A stretch of 64,000 nt of DNA from an uncultured Mesonia sp. (GCA_947494545.1 CANLVH010000003.1:124001-188000), one strand, 5' to 3'. Shown: positions 34,586 through 43,916, counted from the first letter of the stretch. Numbers and translations: made by a program. The notes: a model not told the origin generated them from the letters alone.

Positions 34586-34775
34586 ATTTATTTTCCCTAG
34601 TTACTGGCAAACAACCGTTAGTGGCATTTTATTCTGTTTTTTATATTTTCACGCCAGTGCGTTTTTTCAAGGTTACGGCGGCGGTTTGGGCACGGCGGCT
34701 TGTATTGCCGTATTGGTTCTTTACGGAATTAAAAAACTTCCGGTCTTAAAATTGTTTTTCCGTAAAGGAAAATAG
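34575..34775 (+). CDS. Small membrane protein, C-terminal half of a split paralogue
   Basis: A 66-aa protein with two membrane segments. FIFPSYWQTTVSGILFCF followed by FFQGYGGGLGTA matches AFIEPYYLVISLAGIISG followed by FWFQGFGGKLGS at the C-terminus of the first gene of the trio. ATG at 34575 overlaps the previous stop (34583-34585) by 11 nt. It could be translated by coupling, by a +1 shift at the GGT AAA TAA context, or only appear separate because of one extra A. It ends in a basic tail (FFRKGK). Confidence 0.62.
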   Translation: MVNKFIFPSYWQTTVSGILFCFLYFHASAFFQGYGGGLGTAACIAVLVLYGIKKLPVLKLFFRKGK

Positions 34776-35002
34776 AAGATATTTAAAATTTTTCTTCTCA
34801 AAAACCGAACAAATTCTACCAAATTAAATAGTTAAAACTTATTTTTTATTTCTCTACCGAAGCAATTCTATAATTTACCGAACAATACTTAAAAATCTTT
34901 AAATTTTAGGATGCCATGAACATTCTATTAGCATCAAATTAACATTATAAAGCTTATCTTGAAAACAATCTTATAACATATTAAGAATTAGCCTCAAGAT
35001 TT

Positions 35003-37918
35003 ATGAAAAATATATACTTTTTCTTTTTATTTGGTTTCTTTCTACTTGGCAACATTCAGTTTGCCGAAAGCCAAAATATTAGTAACCAAGAAATTAAAGA
35101 AAAAATTGAAGCTTATAAAAAGCTACACCGCGGACCTTATTTAAAAATAGAATGGTTTTGCGAAGATGGCACCAGAAGAGATTCTAAAGATCCTTGCCCG
35201 GATGATGTTGAAGGTGTGCAACACGCGAGTTACAAACCGTTTGTTAAAACTTTAAGAGAAAAAAACCATTTATTTTTTGCAGATATCCTAGCTTATTCAG
35301 AAAAGAATGCATTTTGGGATGCTGCTAATTTGCATTCGCGTTTAAAGCAATACCAGTTAAACAACTATCTTAAAAGTATAGATAACGGATGGATTTTAGA
35401 AAAAGCACAGTATTATCGCGGTTCTGTGCAAAGCGAAGACGAAGAAGAATGGGGAGGAGATTTTTATAATTGGTTGTTTTTAAACGACAAACACTTAGAA
35501 GAAAATTTCTTTTTAATTAGGCAGTCGTTAAAAGACATTCCACATGGCAATAATGAATCTAATGAAGCCGAAATAGTACGCAGCTTATCTAAAATAATAG
35601 CAGACAACAACGAAGATTTTATGGATGTTCGTACCAAAATACACGGCTCGCCGGCGGCTTCAGATATAGAATTGGTAGAAGATTTTAAAGAAAGACACGC
35701 TAGAGAACTTTCAGAAAAACAAAACAAACAACTGGATTCCCTTCACCAAGCCTTAACCAGTTTTTATGCCCCGGTAACCGCTTCTTATTTTAAAAATAAG
35801 TTGACTCATTTTCCTAAAAATAGTTTTTTACGACAAGAATTAGCACAATTTTCAAAGCAGAACTTAGAAGAACTTTCTTCTGCCGAATTGGTGCAAAACG
35901 CCGCAAATCTAATGTGCGAAATTCGAACTTCTGTAGAAAGTATACCCAGCACCTCCGATAAATTAGGGGCTTTGGATATCTCTATACAATTAGAAGAAAT
36001 AATTTTTAAAAATGCCCATAAATGGAAACCTCAAAATCTATTAGAATTATTAGATAAAATTTATAGTCTGAGTTTAGCTACAGCAGCTTCGGGATATGTA
36101 GAATGGTGGGAATGGAATCAAGTAGAACCACATTTGCAAGTAGAAAATTTAGAAAATATTAGTCTAAAAGATTTGCAAAACTTCTTAGTCAATTCGCAAG
36201 CTATCGTAGAATGGGGTTCTGCTATGGTAAAAACCGTTTATGGTCCAGTGGTAGAACAGTATAGCGAATTTGAGCCAAAAGCCAGTAGCTTTATAGACGA
36301 TCGCATTCGCTCTTCTTTGGTGTTACAATTAAGCAACAGCTTAGAAAGTTTAGGAAATTTGGTCAAAAAAGAAGCCAACCTAAAAAATCGCGTTTTTAAT
36401 TTAGAAAATCAAGCCAATATTAGAGGTTTAAATCCGGGATTTACCAAGGGAAAATTGGTAATTGTAAAAGGTAATCCTAAAAAAGTAGATGTAAAACAAA
36501 ATAATATTTACATCTTTCAAAAGCCTCCGGCAGATTTAGAACCGGTTGCCGGAATAGCAACTGTTGCAGAAGGAAATTTAGTTTCGCACGTGCAATTATT
36601 AGCGCGTAATTTAGGTATTCCAAACGCTGTAATTTCCGAAAAAAACTTAAAGGAAATAGAAAAATACGAGAACCAAGAAATTTTTTACGCTGTCTCAGAC
36701 AAAGGTAATGTGGTAATGAAACCTGCTAAAGAATTGTCTGCCAATGAAAAAAAGCTGTTTTCAAAAGAAGAACAAACCCAAGAAAGGATAAAAGTGCCGT
36801 TAACAAATTTAGACTTATCGGTAAAAAAACCAATCTCTTTACGGAATATAAACGCAAAACATTCGGGTAAAATTTGTGGACCTAAGGCAGCCAATCTGGG
36901 AGAGTTAAAAAGTATGTTTCCTGAAAATGTTGTAAATGGTGTGGTGTTACCATTTGGCATATTTCAAGCCCATATGGAACAAAAAATGCCTAATTATCCC
37001 GGTAGTTATTGGGATTACTTGTCTGCTACCTTTGCAGAAGCAGAAGAGTTGCGCGCACATAACTTTACGGAAGAAGAAATAAAAACCTGCCAATTAGACC
37101 GTCTTGCTGTTTTACGAAATGCTATTGAAAACATAGCGTTTTTACCAAATTTTGTAAATGCGTTGGAAAAAAGTTTCCAGAACAATTTTAATAGTTCTAT
37201 TGGGCAAACGCCGGTTTTTTTACGTAGCGATACCAATATGGAAGATTTAGAAAACTTTACCGGAGCCGGTTTAAATCTTACCGTTTTTAATGTTCGTGAT
37301 AGAAACAAAGTTTTACAAGGTATAAAAGACGTATGGGCTTCGCCGTATACGGCACGTAGTTTTAAATGGCGCCAAAGTTTTCTTGAAAATCCAGAAAATG
37401 TTTATCCCAGTATTTTAATTATTCCGTCTGTAGATGTAGATTATTCCGGTGTTTTAATAACCAAAGATTTAGAAAACAACCAACCAAAAGGTCTTACTCT
37501 TGCTTTTAGTAAAGGTGCAGGCGGCGCGGTAGATGGTCAATCTGCAGAATCTTGGACAGTGCAATATCCGCAAGGTATACAATTATTGGCTCCTGCTAGG
37601 GAGTTTTCTTATAATCAGCTTCCGGCGCAAGGCGGACTTGCACAAAAACGCACTTATCTAAATCGGCCTATTTTATCGCAAAAAAATATAGATCAAATTA
37701 GAAATTTAGCAACCACTATCCGAGAGAAAATTCCGAAAAGTAAAAAAGGAAATTCCGGACCTTACGATGTAGAATTAGGCTTTAAAGATGATAATTTATG
37801 GCTTTTTCAAATACGACCATTTGTAGAAAACGAAAAAGCAAAATCTTCTAATTATTTGGCCGCCATGAACCCGCCGGTAGATTACACCAAAAAAATCAAC
37901 TTAAATAAAAAAATTTAA
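35003..37918 (+). CDS. Exported dikinase-like protein: swivelling His domain + PPDK/GWD ATP-binding domain
   Basis: A 971-aa protein that would normally be annotated as a PEP synthase/PPDK-like enzyme, but with an N-terminal signal peptide (residues 1-24). Domains in order: helical region of unknown fold (25-470), a phosphohistidine swivel domain (about 478-575) with H529 in GNLVSHVQLLARNLGIPNAV, and a PPDK_N-type ATP-binding domain (about 622-942) with KAANLGEL, RSDTNMEDLENFTGAGL (741-757) and the C-terminal LWLFQIRPF. The His-before-ATP order and the RSDTNxEDLExFxGAGL wording are those of glucan water dikinases, and no PEP-binding barrel is present, so PEP synthesis is not supported. Two or three bases separate it from a beta-lactamase-fold gene. 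How an exported enzyme would obtain ATP is open. Confidence 0.85.
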   Translation: MKNIYFFFLFGFFLLGNIQFAESQNISNQEIKEKIEAYKKLHRGPYLKIEWFCEDGTRRDSKDPCPDDVEGVQHASYKPFVKTLREKNHLFFADILAYSEKNAFWDAANLHSRLKQYQLNNYLKSIDNGWILEKAQYYRGSVQSEDEEEWGGDFYNWLFLNDKHLEENFFLIRQSLKDIPHGNNESNEAEIVRSLSKIIADNNEDFMDVRTKIHGSPAASDIELVEDFKERHARELSEKQNKQLDSLHQALTSFYAPVTASYFKNKLTHFPKNSFLRQELAQFSKQNLEELSSAELVQNAANLMCEIRTSVESIPSTSDKLGALDISIQLEEIIFKNAHKWKPQNLLELLDKIYSLSLATAASGYVEWWEWNQVEPHLQVENLENISLKDLQNFLVNSQAIVEWGSAMVKTVYGPVVEQYSEFEPKASSFIDDRIRSSLVLQLSNSLESLGNLVKKEANLKNRVFNLENQANIRGLNPGFTKGKLVIVKGNPKKVDVKQNNIYIFQKPPADLEPVAGIATVAEGNLVSHVQLLARNLGIPNAVISEKNLKEIEKYENQEIFYAVSDKGNVVMKPAKELSANEKKLFSKEEQTQERIKVPLTNLDLSVKKPISLRNINAKHSGKICGPKAANLGELKSMFPENVVNGVVLPFGIFQAHMEQKMPNYPGSYWDYLSATFAEAEELRAHNFTEEEIKTCQLDRLAVLRNAIENIAFLPNFVNALEKSFQNNFNSSIGQTPVFLRSDTNMEDLENFTGAGLNLTVFNVRDRNKVLQGIKDVWASPYTARSFKWRQSFLENPENVYPSILIIPSVDVDYSGVLITKDLENNQPKGLTLAFSKGAGGAVDGQSAESWTVQYPQGIQLLAPAREFSYNQLPAQGGLAQKRTYLNRPILSQKNIDQIRNLATTIREKIPKSKKGNSGPYDVELGFKDDNLWLFQIRPFVENEKAKSSNYLAAMNPPVDYTKKINLNKKI

Positions 37919-37921
37919 ACT

Positions 37922-39202
37922 ATGTATAAAAAAATAAGCATCTCTGTGATTGCGCTTCTTTGTTTGGTTTTATTAGCCTACGCCAATAAAGACGCATACC
38001 CGATAGACGGTTACAGTTCTACGGGCATAAAACGTTTATTACGCTTAGAGCGAATTGCTGCAGATACCAGTAAAACATTAAACTTGCCGGCCGGAGCACT
38101 TTTACCGCTTAATTGCATAGAACTCAATTTAACCGAACGTAAAAACGATTCTTTATCCGAATTACTGAAAGAAGATAAAGAATTTGCTGAAAAAATAAAA
38201 GCCGCCATTCCGCGTGGTAATTATTCGTTAACCGTAATGGATATGACCGATCCCAACAATTTAAAATATGCTTCTCACAAAGCAGAAATTGGCTACCAAC
38301 CCGGTAGCGTAGGCAAATTATCTGTTATTACCGCTTTATTTGACCAATTAAACAAACTCTGTCCGGAATCTTGGGATGCGCGTGTTGCTTTACTGAAAAA
38401 CAAAAAAGTACGAGCCGGCGATTGGGCAATTTATGACCACCATACCATCCCGGATTATGAGCCGGAAGCGGATAAATTTACTAAACGAAAAGTAGTGCCT
38501 AATGATGTATTTAGCCTCTACGAATGGGCAGACCATATGATGTCTGTAAGTAATAATGGCGCTGCAAGTATAGTATGGCGTGAAGCTTTGTTGATGGCTG
38601 CTTTTGGCGATAAATATCGAAATTTAACCCAAGAAGAAGCTGATAATTATTTTAAAAACACGCCGAAAAAAGAAATTACTTTGCTTGCCAATAAAATTGT
38701 AAACGAGCCTTTACGGAAAGTAAATATTGGACACGATGAGTGGCGTTTGGGGAGTTTTTTTACATCGGGAGCCAATAAATATGTTAACGATTACGGCGGA
38801 AGCATAGGAACTCCTCTAGGTCTTATGAAATATATGGTGCAATTGGAACAGGGAAATATTGTAGATGAAGCTTCTAGTTTAGAAATAAAACGCTTGCTTT
38901 ATTTAACAGATCGTCGTATACGTTACGCCTATTCTAAAGAATTAAAAGATGCCGCAGTTTATTTTAAATCCGGTAGTTTATATTCTTGTGACCGTTCTAA
39001 CGGAAAAACTTGTGGGGAGTATGCCGGTAATGTATATAATTATATGAATTCTGTTGCTATAGTAGAACATCCGCAGGGTAAAAAATATATTGTAGCGTTA
39101 ATGACTAATGTTTTACGGAAAAATTCGGCTTGGGATCACATGGTTTTGGCTTCGCAACTAGATAAGATAATTACCGCACCAGAAAAAGAGCCAAACCTCT
39201 AA
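37922..39202 (+). CDS. Beta-lactamase-fold serine hydrolase, exported (I)
   Basis: A 426-aa exported protein (signal peptide 1-21) with all three active-site motifs of the serine beta-lactamase/penicillin-binding fold: S129-V-G-K132 (SxxK), S210-N-N212 (SxN) and K349-S-G351 (KTG). It is longer than class A beta-lactamases (about 290 aa), having an N-terminal extension of about 90 residues and an insertion between motifs two and three, and lacks an obvious EPELN omega loop. It may act on peptidoglycan or another exported substrate rather than on antibiotics. It follows the dikinase-like gene by 3 nt (one transcript) and its stop codon abuts the stop of the convergent transporter gene with no base between. 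Confidence 0.85.
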   Translation: MYKKISISVIALLCLVLLAYANKDAYPIDGYSSTGIKRLLRLERIAADTSKTLNLPAGALLPLNCIELNLTERKNDSLSELLKEDKEFAEKIKAAIPRGNYSLTVMDMTDPNNLKYASHKAEIGYQPGSVGKLSVITALFDQLNKLCPESWDARVALLKNKKVRAGDWAIYDHHTIPDYEPEADKFTKRKVVPNDVFSLYEWADHMMSVSNNGAASIVWREALLMAAFGDKYRNLTQEEADNYFKNTPKKEITLLANKIVNEPLRKVNIGHDEWRLGSFFTSGANKYVNDYGGSIGTPLGLMKYMVQLEQGNIVDEASSLEIKRLLYLTDRRIRYAYSKELKDAAVYFKSGSLYSCDRSNGKTCGEYAGNVYNYMNSVAIVEHPQGKKYIVALMTNVLRKNSAWDHMVLASQLDKIITAPEKEPNL

Positions 39203-42004
39203 CTATTCAATTGCCTGTATAGCATTCCGCGCAAAGCGTCTTATTTTTTTGTTGGCATGCTTATCTAAATCTTTTACTAAAGGTTTAAATTTTTTGTCTT
39301 GCGTATGCTGAATTACATTTAAAACTGCCAATTTTACCTGTAAATCTTGTCCGCTTAAAAGGTTTTTAAAACACTCGTATTCAGACGGGATTGTTTTTTG
39401 TAAAGGTTCTAACTGACCAATATTTACATGTTCTACCAAAGGTAGTAAAGTTTGCCTAAGATCTTTTTGTAACAAATTATCCAAAAACTCCAAAGCATTG
39501 GCACGCACTTCTTCTTGTTCGCTTTTAATGCCTTTATAGGCAATTTCTATATCTTTTTGCGGATAACGCATTCCTAATAAGGTAAAAATTTGCTCTAAAG
39601 CATAACCCAAATGTTCTGCTAAAATTTCTATAAGACTATTTCTGGCGATTAACTCTTCGGTTTCCTCATCTTCCAGTTTTTTAACATCAAAAGATTTTGC
39701 AATTTTCTTCTGTAAATACATTGCAGAAAGCGCTTGATAATACAAATTACATTCGGTTAAAATTAAACGAACAATTTTTCTTTTTTGAAATTTAAGCTTC
39801 GGATTTTTCTCTTTTAATTGATACAAAGCTTTAGCAGCCTTTAGGCGAATAGCCAAATTCTTATTTTTCAGTAATTTAATTAAAGCCGTTTTAGCCTTAG
39901 GACTTTCAAGACCGGCTAAAATTTCCGGAATATTTTCCTTTATGGTAAAAGAACTTTGAGGTTTATTAATCGCATCTACTAACAAGGCAATAACAGAAGT
40001 TTGATATCCTTTAATAGCATTTATAGCATACGAGCGAAATTCTACTTGGTTTACAAAATTAAGTAACTCCTTAAAAAACATTGGGTGCGCACTTATTCCC
40101 GCTGCTTTTATGGCTGCTTTTACTACCTCGGGATTTTGATTATTAAAATGAGCAGAAATAAACGAATAAAACTGTAAATATCCCGCATAGCCAATGCTGA
40201 GCAACAATTGCGTAGTAGTAGCATCTCTATGCATCTCTTGCGGTAAACTCAATTCTTTTATTTGCATATCTAACCGTAACTTTAAATTGTAACGTTTTGC
40301 TAGAACCTGATTTTCTTGCGCCTCTTTTGCCAAACAAAGTAAAGCAGCGCCAGAAATATACTCGTCTTTATGGTTTAAATAAGCATCAAAAATACGCAAC
40401 TCGTTTAAGTTGGTATGCATTAACAAATACTCCATTGCAGCAAACACAACCGCATCTTCTTTAAAATGGATTAACTGTTGCACTTTTTTTAACGCGGTGC
40501 CTTTATTTAAAAAGTATAGATTTTTAATTGCAGCTACTTTTACCTTATCGGAAGGGTGTGAAAGCAAACCTATTACCAGTTTTTTAATACGTTTATCCTG
40601 AATTTTATCAAGACGATTTAAAATAAAAAGCAACTCTTGCGCATCCCCATTTTCTAAAACCCCAACAATTGTTTTCTTAGTTAAAACCCGTTTAGAACTT
40701 TTGCTTTTATTATGCAAGTTATGGGTTTTAGTAAAGTTGATTAGATTTTCTCTAAAAGATTCAAAATACGTTCCGCGCACTTTATAAATAAAGAAAAGCC
40801 AAACGCCCAAAAGTAGAATAATTAACACCGAAACTTCTCGCGCAGAAAATTGAAACGTCTGAATTACAAAAATAAGTAAAACTCCCGCAAGACCAGTCGC
40901 CAAGCTGTCTATCACTACGTCTATAAAAGATTTTGTTTTGTTTTTAATTTCTTCGGAAACCGGCAAAACCAATAATTCTGAAGCTGCTTTGTTTACCGAT
41001 TGTTTTAAGCTGCCGTCTAAACCTTTTATTAGAATCACCACCCATAATTCCGGGAAAACCAAAAATAACATTGCGGCCAAACCAATGCTTAACGGAAGAA
41101 TTAATAAAGTAGATGCCACGCCCCAAACGCCAACAATTCTTCTGGTTAAAAACAATTGCAACAGCAAAGACACCAAATTAAAAGTAGAAAACCAAAACCC
41201 GAAAAAAGAAGCTAAATTATTAGAATCCGGATAATATTGCGAAGCCATATCGCTAAATTGGTAATCTACCAATTTGGCTACCAAAACCCCCATACCAATT
41301 ATACCGGCAATATAACTTAGGTGTTTATATTTTAAAATGAGTTTAAAAGCTGGTGTCGCCGTAGATTTGGTAGCGGTATTACTAGTATTCTTAGTTGTAT
41401 TTACACGCTTTTTCCAAATAAAATGTAAGATGGGAATACAGCATAAAAGTAAGATGCTTGCTATAATCATTAAATTGGCATTACCTATTATTGGTGCCAA
41501 TAAATTGGTAAGATAACCGCCCACAATACCGCCTAAAATACCGCCGGCGCCAATAAAACCAAACAATCTTTTTGCTTGCCGAATGTTATAAACATAATTG
41601 GCCAAAACCCAAAATTGCGAAGTAGCCAATAATGCAAATAGCGCTACCCAAATATAATAAAAGTAAAGAATACCAATATTAAAATACTGCAAATTAAGCA
41701 GCAAATAAAGCGACAAGAACACCGCTGCAGAAAATACCAAAGTAAAACCGGTTACCTTTTCAAGCGAAAAATAGTTTAGCGCTTTATTATAAAAAAAAGA
41801 GCTTACCACGGCTACTAATGCAACCATTAAGTAAGCATAAGGTAAACTTTTGGAAGTTAATTCTGATAGAAACAACGCATTAACAGTAGGTTTTACAATT
41901 AAAAGCGTTGTAATAACCAAGAAAATATACAATTGCATGAACAAAGAAACCGGCAATTCCCGGTTTCTTATATCAAATGTATTTTGTATAAATTTTTTCA
42001 GCAT
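39203..42004 (-). CDS. NTT-type ATP/ADP translocase-like transporter with C-terminal HEAT repeats
   Basis: A 933-aa two-part protein. Residues 1-430 form about twelve membrane helices resembling the nucleotide transporter (NTT/Npt1, TLC) branch of the major facilitator-like carriers, including the IVKPTVNALFLSEL first loop and a conserved GFIGAGGILGGIVGGYL segment. Residues 450-933 are a cytoplasmic helical solenoid of HEAT-like repeats (for example LLSHPSDKVKVAAIKNLYFLNK-type units). NTT carriers of intracellular parasites exchange ATP and ADP; free-living Bacteroidota carry HEAT-fused members whose substrate is unknown. It is probably co-transcribed with the upstream serine hydrolase gene (18-nt gap). 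Confidence 0.82.
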   Translation of the reverse strand: MLKKFIQNTFDIRNRELPVSLFMQLYIFLVITTLLIVKPTVNALFLSELTSKSLPYAYLMVALVAVVSSFFYNKALNYFSLEKVTGFTLVFSAAVFLSLYLLLNLQYFNIGILYFYYIWVALFALLATSQFWVLANYVYNIRQAKRLFGFIGAGGILGGIVGGYLTNLLAPIIGNANLMIIASILLLCCIPILHFIWKKRVNTTKNTSNTATKSTATPAFKLILKYKHLSYIAGIIGMGVLVAKLVDYQFSDMASQYYPDSNNLASFFGFWFSTFNLVSLLLQLFLTRRIVGVWGVASTLLILPLSIGLAAMLFLVFPELWVVILIKGLDGSLKQSVNKAASELLVLPVSEEIKNKTKSFIDVVIDSLATGLAGVLLIFVIQTFQFSAREVSVLIILLLGVWLFFIYKVRGTYFESFRENLINFTKTHNLHNKSKSSKRVLTKKTIVGVLENGDAQELLFILNRLDKIQDKRIKKLVIGLLSHPSDKVKVAAIKNLYFLNKGTALKKVQQLIHFKEDAVVFAAMEYLLMHTNLNELRIFDAYLNHKDEYISGAALLCLAKEAQENQVLAKRYNLKLRLDMQIKELSLPQEMHRDATTTQLLLSIGYAGYLQFYSFISAHFNNQNPEVVKAAIKAAGISAHPMFFKELLNFVNQVEFRSYAINAIKGYQTSVIALLVDAINKPQSSFTIKENIPEILAGLESPKAKTALIKLLKNKNLAIRLKAAKALYQLKEKNPKLKFQKRKIVRLILTECNLYYQALSAMYLQKKIAKSFDVKKLEDEETEELIARNSLIEILAEHLGYALEQIFTLLGMRYPQKDIEIAYKGIKSEQEEVRANALEFLDNLLQKDLRQTLLPLVEHVNIGQLEPLQKTIPSEYECFKNLLSGQDLQVKLAVLNVIQHTQDKKFKPLVKDLDKHANKKIRRFARNAIQAIE

Positions 42005-42022
42005 TTTGGTAAACTACCCATA

Positions 42023-42937
42023 TTAAGTAGTTTCCAAAGAACGGGATTTTTTTATTATTTTTTCTATAGGTTCTACCAAATCTCTTATTATTTGTTCTCC
42101 GTTGGCATCTTCTATCAAAGCAACAATTATGTACTTTCTACCATCTTTACCCCAAACTAAAGCAGAGTCTGCGTGGTAATTTCTCCAAGAACCAGATTTT
42201 CTAAAAACTTTGGCATTTGGCGCAATTCTATCTAAAGTATTTACAAATTTGTGGTGCAAATCAGAGTCTCTCATTACCTCTAACATTTGTTTAGAACGCT
42301 CAGGGCTAACCAACTCTCCTGTAATCATTTTATAATAAAAACGGGCAACTTGTTTTACGGTTGCTGCGTGGCTTAAACCTTTTAAAGGATCTGGATTTCT
42401 TGCTCCGGCTGCTGCATAACGCTTACCTACCCAAAGGCCGCCACCTTGTAATTTATCGTATAATTTGTAGCGTTTTTCTGTAAGTACTTTTGCAATCTTA
42501 TCATAACCTAAACGATCTATCATTCTGGTAGAAGCAGCGTTATCAGATCGGCTAATCATTACCCTAATATCATTTTTTACGGCTTCTGTTTCTTCCAGTT
42601 CACATTTTTCTATAGCATCCATAGATGCGAGTAAAATAGCAATTTTAGGAAGACTGGCAGCGTACATCATTTCGTCGCTGTTTACACCGGCATAACGCGC
42701 GTTATCTATGTTGCTTAAATCTACTACAGCAACAGACATTTTTTTACGGTCTACGAGATTTTTCCAATGTGCGTGACGATTAATTTCATCTTCCAACAAG
42801 ATTTGTAGTGGGTCATTGGCAACTTCTATTAAGGGAGAAGGTGTGGTGGTAGAAAGGGGTAAACTTTGCTGTGCTTTTAAAGATAAAGAGATAAATAAAG
42901 CACTAAAAATTAGGAGGGCAAAACGTGTTTTTTGCAT
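42023..42937 (-). CDS. Class A beta-lactamase-like serine hydrolase, exported (II)
   Basis: A 304-aa exported protein (signal peptide 1-23, ending SLKAQ) with class A spacing of motifs: S95-L-P-K98, S131-D-N133 and K247-S-G249. A clear catalytic E166 motif (ExxLN) is not visible; the corresponding loop reads ARNPDPLKGLSH, so true beta-lactam hydrolysis is doubtful and a peptidase or esterase role is possible. It lies upstream of the NTT-like transporter gene on the same strand. I chose 42937 as start for the clean signal peptide; a frame extension to 42997 adds a basic segment with no support. Confidence 0.85.
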   Translation of the reverse strand: MQKTRFALLIFSALFISLSLKAQQSLPLSTTTPSPLIEVANDPLQILLEDEINRHAHWKNLVDRKKMSVAVVDLSNIDNARYAGVNSDEMMYAASLPKIAILLASMDAIEKCELEETEAVKNDIRVMISRSDNAASTRMIDRLGYDKIAKVLTEKRYKLYDKLQGGGLWVGKRYAAAGARNPDPLKGLSHAATVKQVARFYYKMITGELVSPERSKQMLEVMRDSDLHHKFVNTLDRIAPNAKVFRKSGSWRNYHADSALVWGKDGRKYIIVALIEDANGEQIIRDLVEPIEKIIKKSRSLETT

Positions 42938-43078
42938 AAAATAAAAAGAATATTTAATAATTAATTTTAGTTTAATGGTTCTGCAAGATAATTTCAATGT
43001 TTATGCCATAACGAAGATTTAGTGTTAAAATTTTAGCTTTTAACACTTTAGACCTTAATAAAGCCTAAAAATAAGAGC

Positions 43079-43888
43079 TTATTCTTTGTAACTCCACCTT
43101 CTTTTTTCATTTAGTTCTTCTTCCGCTTTAAGCTCTTCTTCAGAAATTACTTTTAGAAAAGATGGGTGTTGCTCTATTGCGTACTCTAGTTTTTCTATAA
43201 TGCTGTTTACTTCTTCGTTTTCGTAATCAAATTCTAAAGGTTCTTTAATTACCATAGATTGTAAGATATTACGTTTTTTTATACGTATACCTTTTTTATC
43301 GAAAGAACGTCTAAACCCATCTATAACTATAGGAACTACAACAGGTTTGTATTTTTTAATAATGTGCGCGGTGCCTTTTCTAATGGGTTTCCAGGGTTTG
43401 GTAGTACCTTGCGGAAAGGTAATTACCCAACCATCGTCTAAAGCTTTACCAATATTACTTATATCACTCATTTTTACTTGCCGGTTTACGTCTTTGCCTT
43501 TCTCACGCCACGTACGTTCTACCGTTATAGCGCCGGCATAAGATAATACTCTGGCCAACAAACCGGCCCGCATCGTTTCTTTAGCAGCTATATAATAGAG
43601 ATTAAGTTTTGGGTGCCAGAGATAACCTACATTTTTAATACTATCTGTTCTACCGCTCAAACTTGCATTAAAAACGTGAAACATTGCCACTACATCTGCA
43701 AAATAGGTTTGATGATTAGAAACAAAAAGCACATTTTTATCTGGTAAGTTTCTAATTACCTCAGAGCCTTCTATTTTTAAATCGTTAAAACCACGATACC
43801 GACTATGGGTTAGACTTCCCATAATACGGATAAGCCATTTTTTTAAAAATAATATGTGTCCAAAAGGATTTTTCTTAAATAACCCCAT
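43079..43888 (-). CDS. 1-acyl-glycerol-3-phosphate acyltransferase family protein (PlsC-like)
   Basis: A 269-aa membrane-associated acyltransferase of the PlsC superfamily that would add an acyl chain to a lysophospholipid. The catalytic motif reads NHQTYFAD (H59 to D65), one residue longer than the usual HX4D, and the phosphate-binding motif reads FPQGT (158-162) in place of FPEGT. Both segments are otherwise in the right places, with the VVVPIVIDGFRRSF strand after them. Either this is a divergent subfamily using these variants or activity is altered. It has its own promoter region (43917-43932), located against the stop codon of the Nudix gene. Confidence 0.85.
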   Translation of the reverse strand: MGLFKKNPFGHILFLKKWLIRIMGSLTHSRYRGFNDLKIEGSEVIRNLPDKNVLFVSNHQTYFADVVAMFHVFNASLSGRTDSIKNVGYLWHPKLNLYYIAAKETMRAGLLARVLSYAGAITVERTWREKGKDVNRQVKMSDISNIGKALDDGWVITFPQGTTKPWKPIRKGTAHIIKKYKPVVVPIVIDGFRRSFDKKGIRIKKRNILQSMVIKEPLEFDYENEEVNSIIEKLEYAIEQHPSFLKVISEEELKAEEELNEKRRWSYKE

Positions 43889-43916
43889 ACATTAATTCCT
43901 GTTTTATAAAAGCCGC

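Noticed and set aside
35003..37918. Annotation as phosphoenolpyruvate synthase
   Set aside because: No PEP-binding barrel, His domain precedes the ATP domain, and a signal peptide is present.
40410..41234. Open frames on the + strand within the transporter gene
   Set aside because: Shadows of the HEAT and membrane parts of the - strand gene; no start context.
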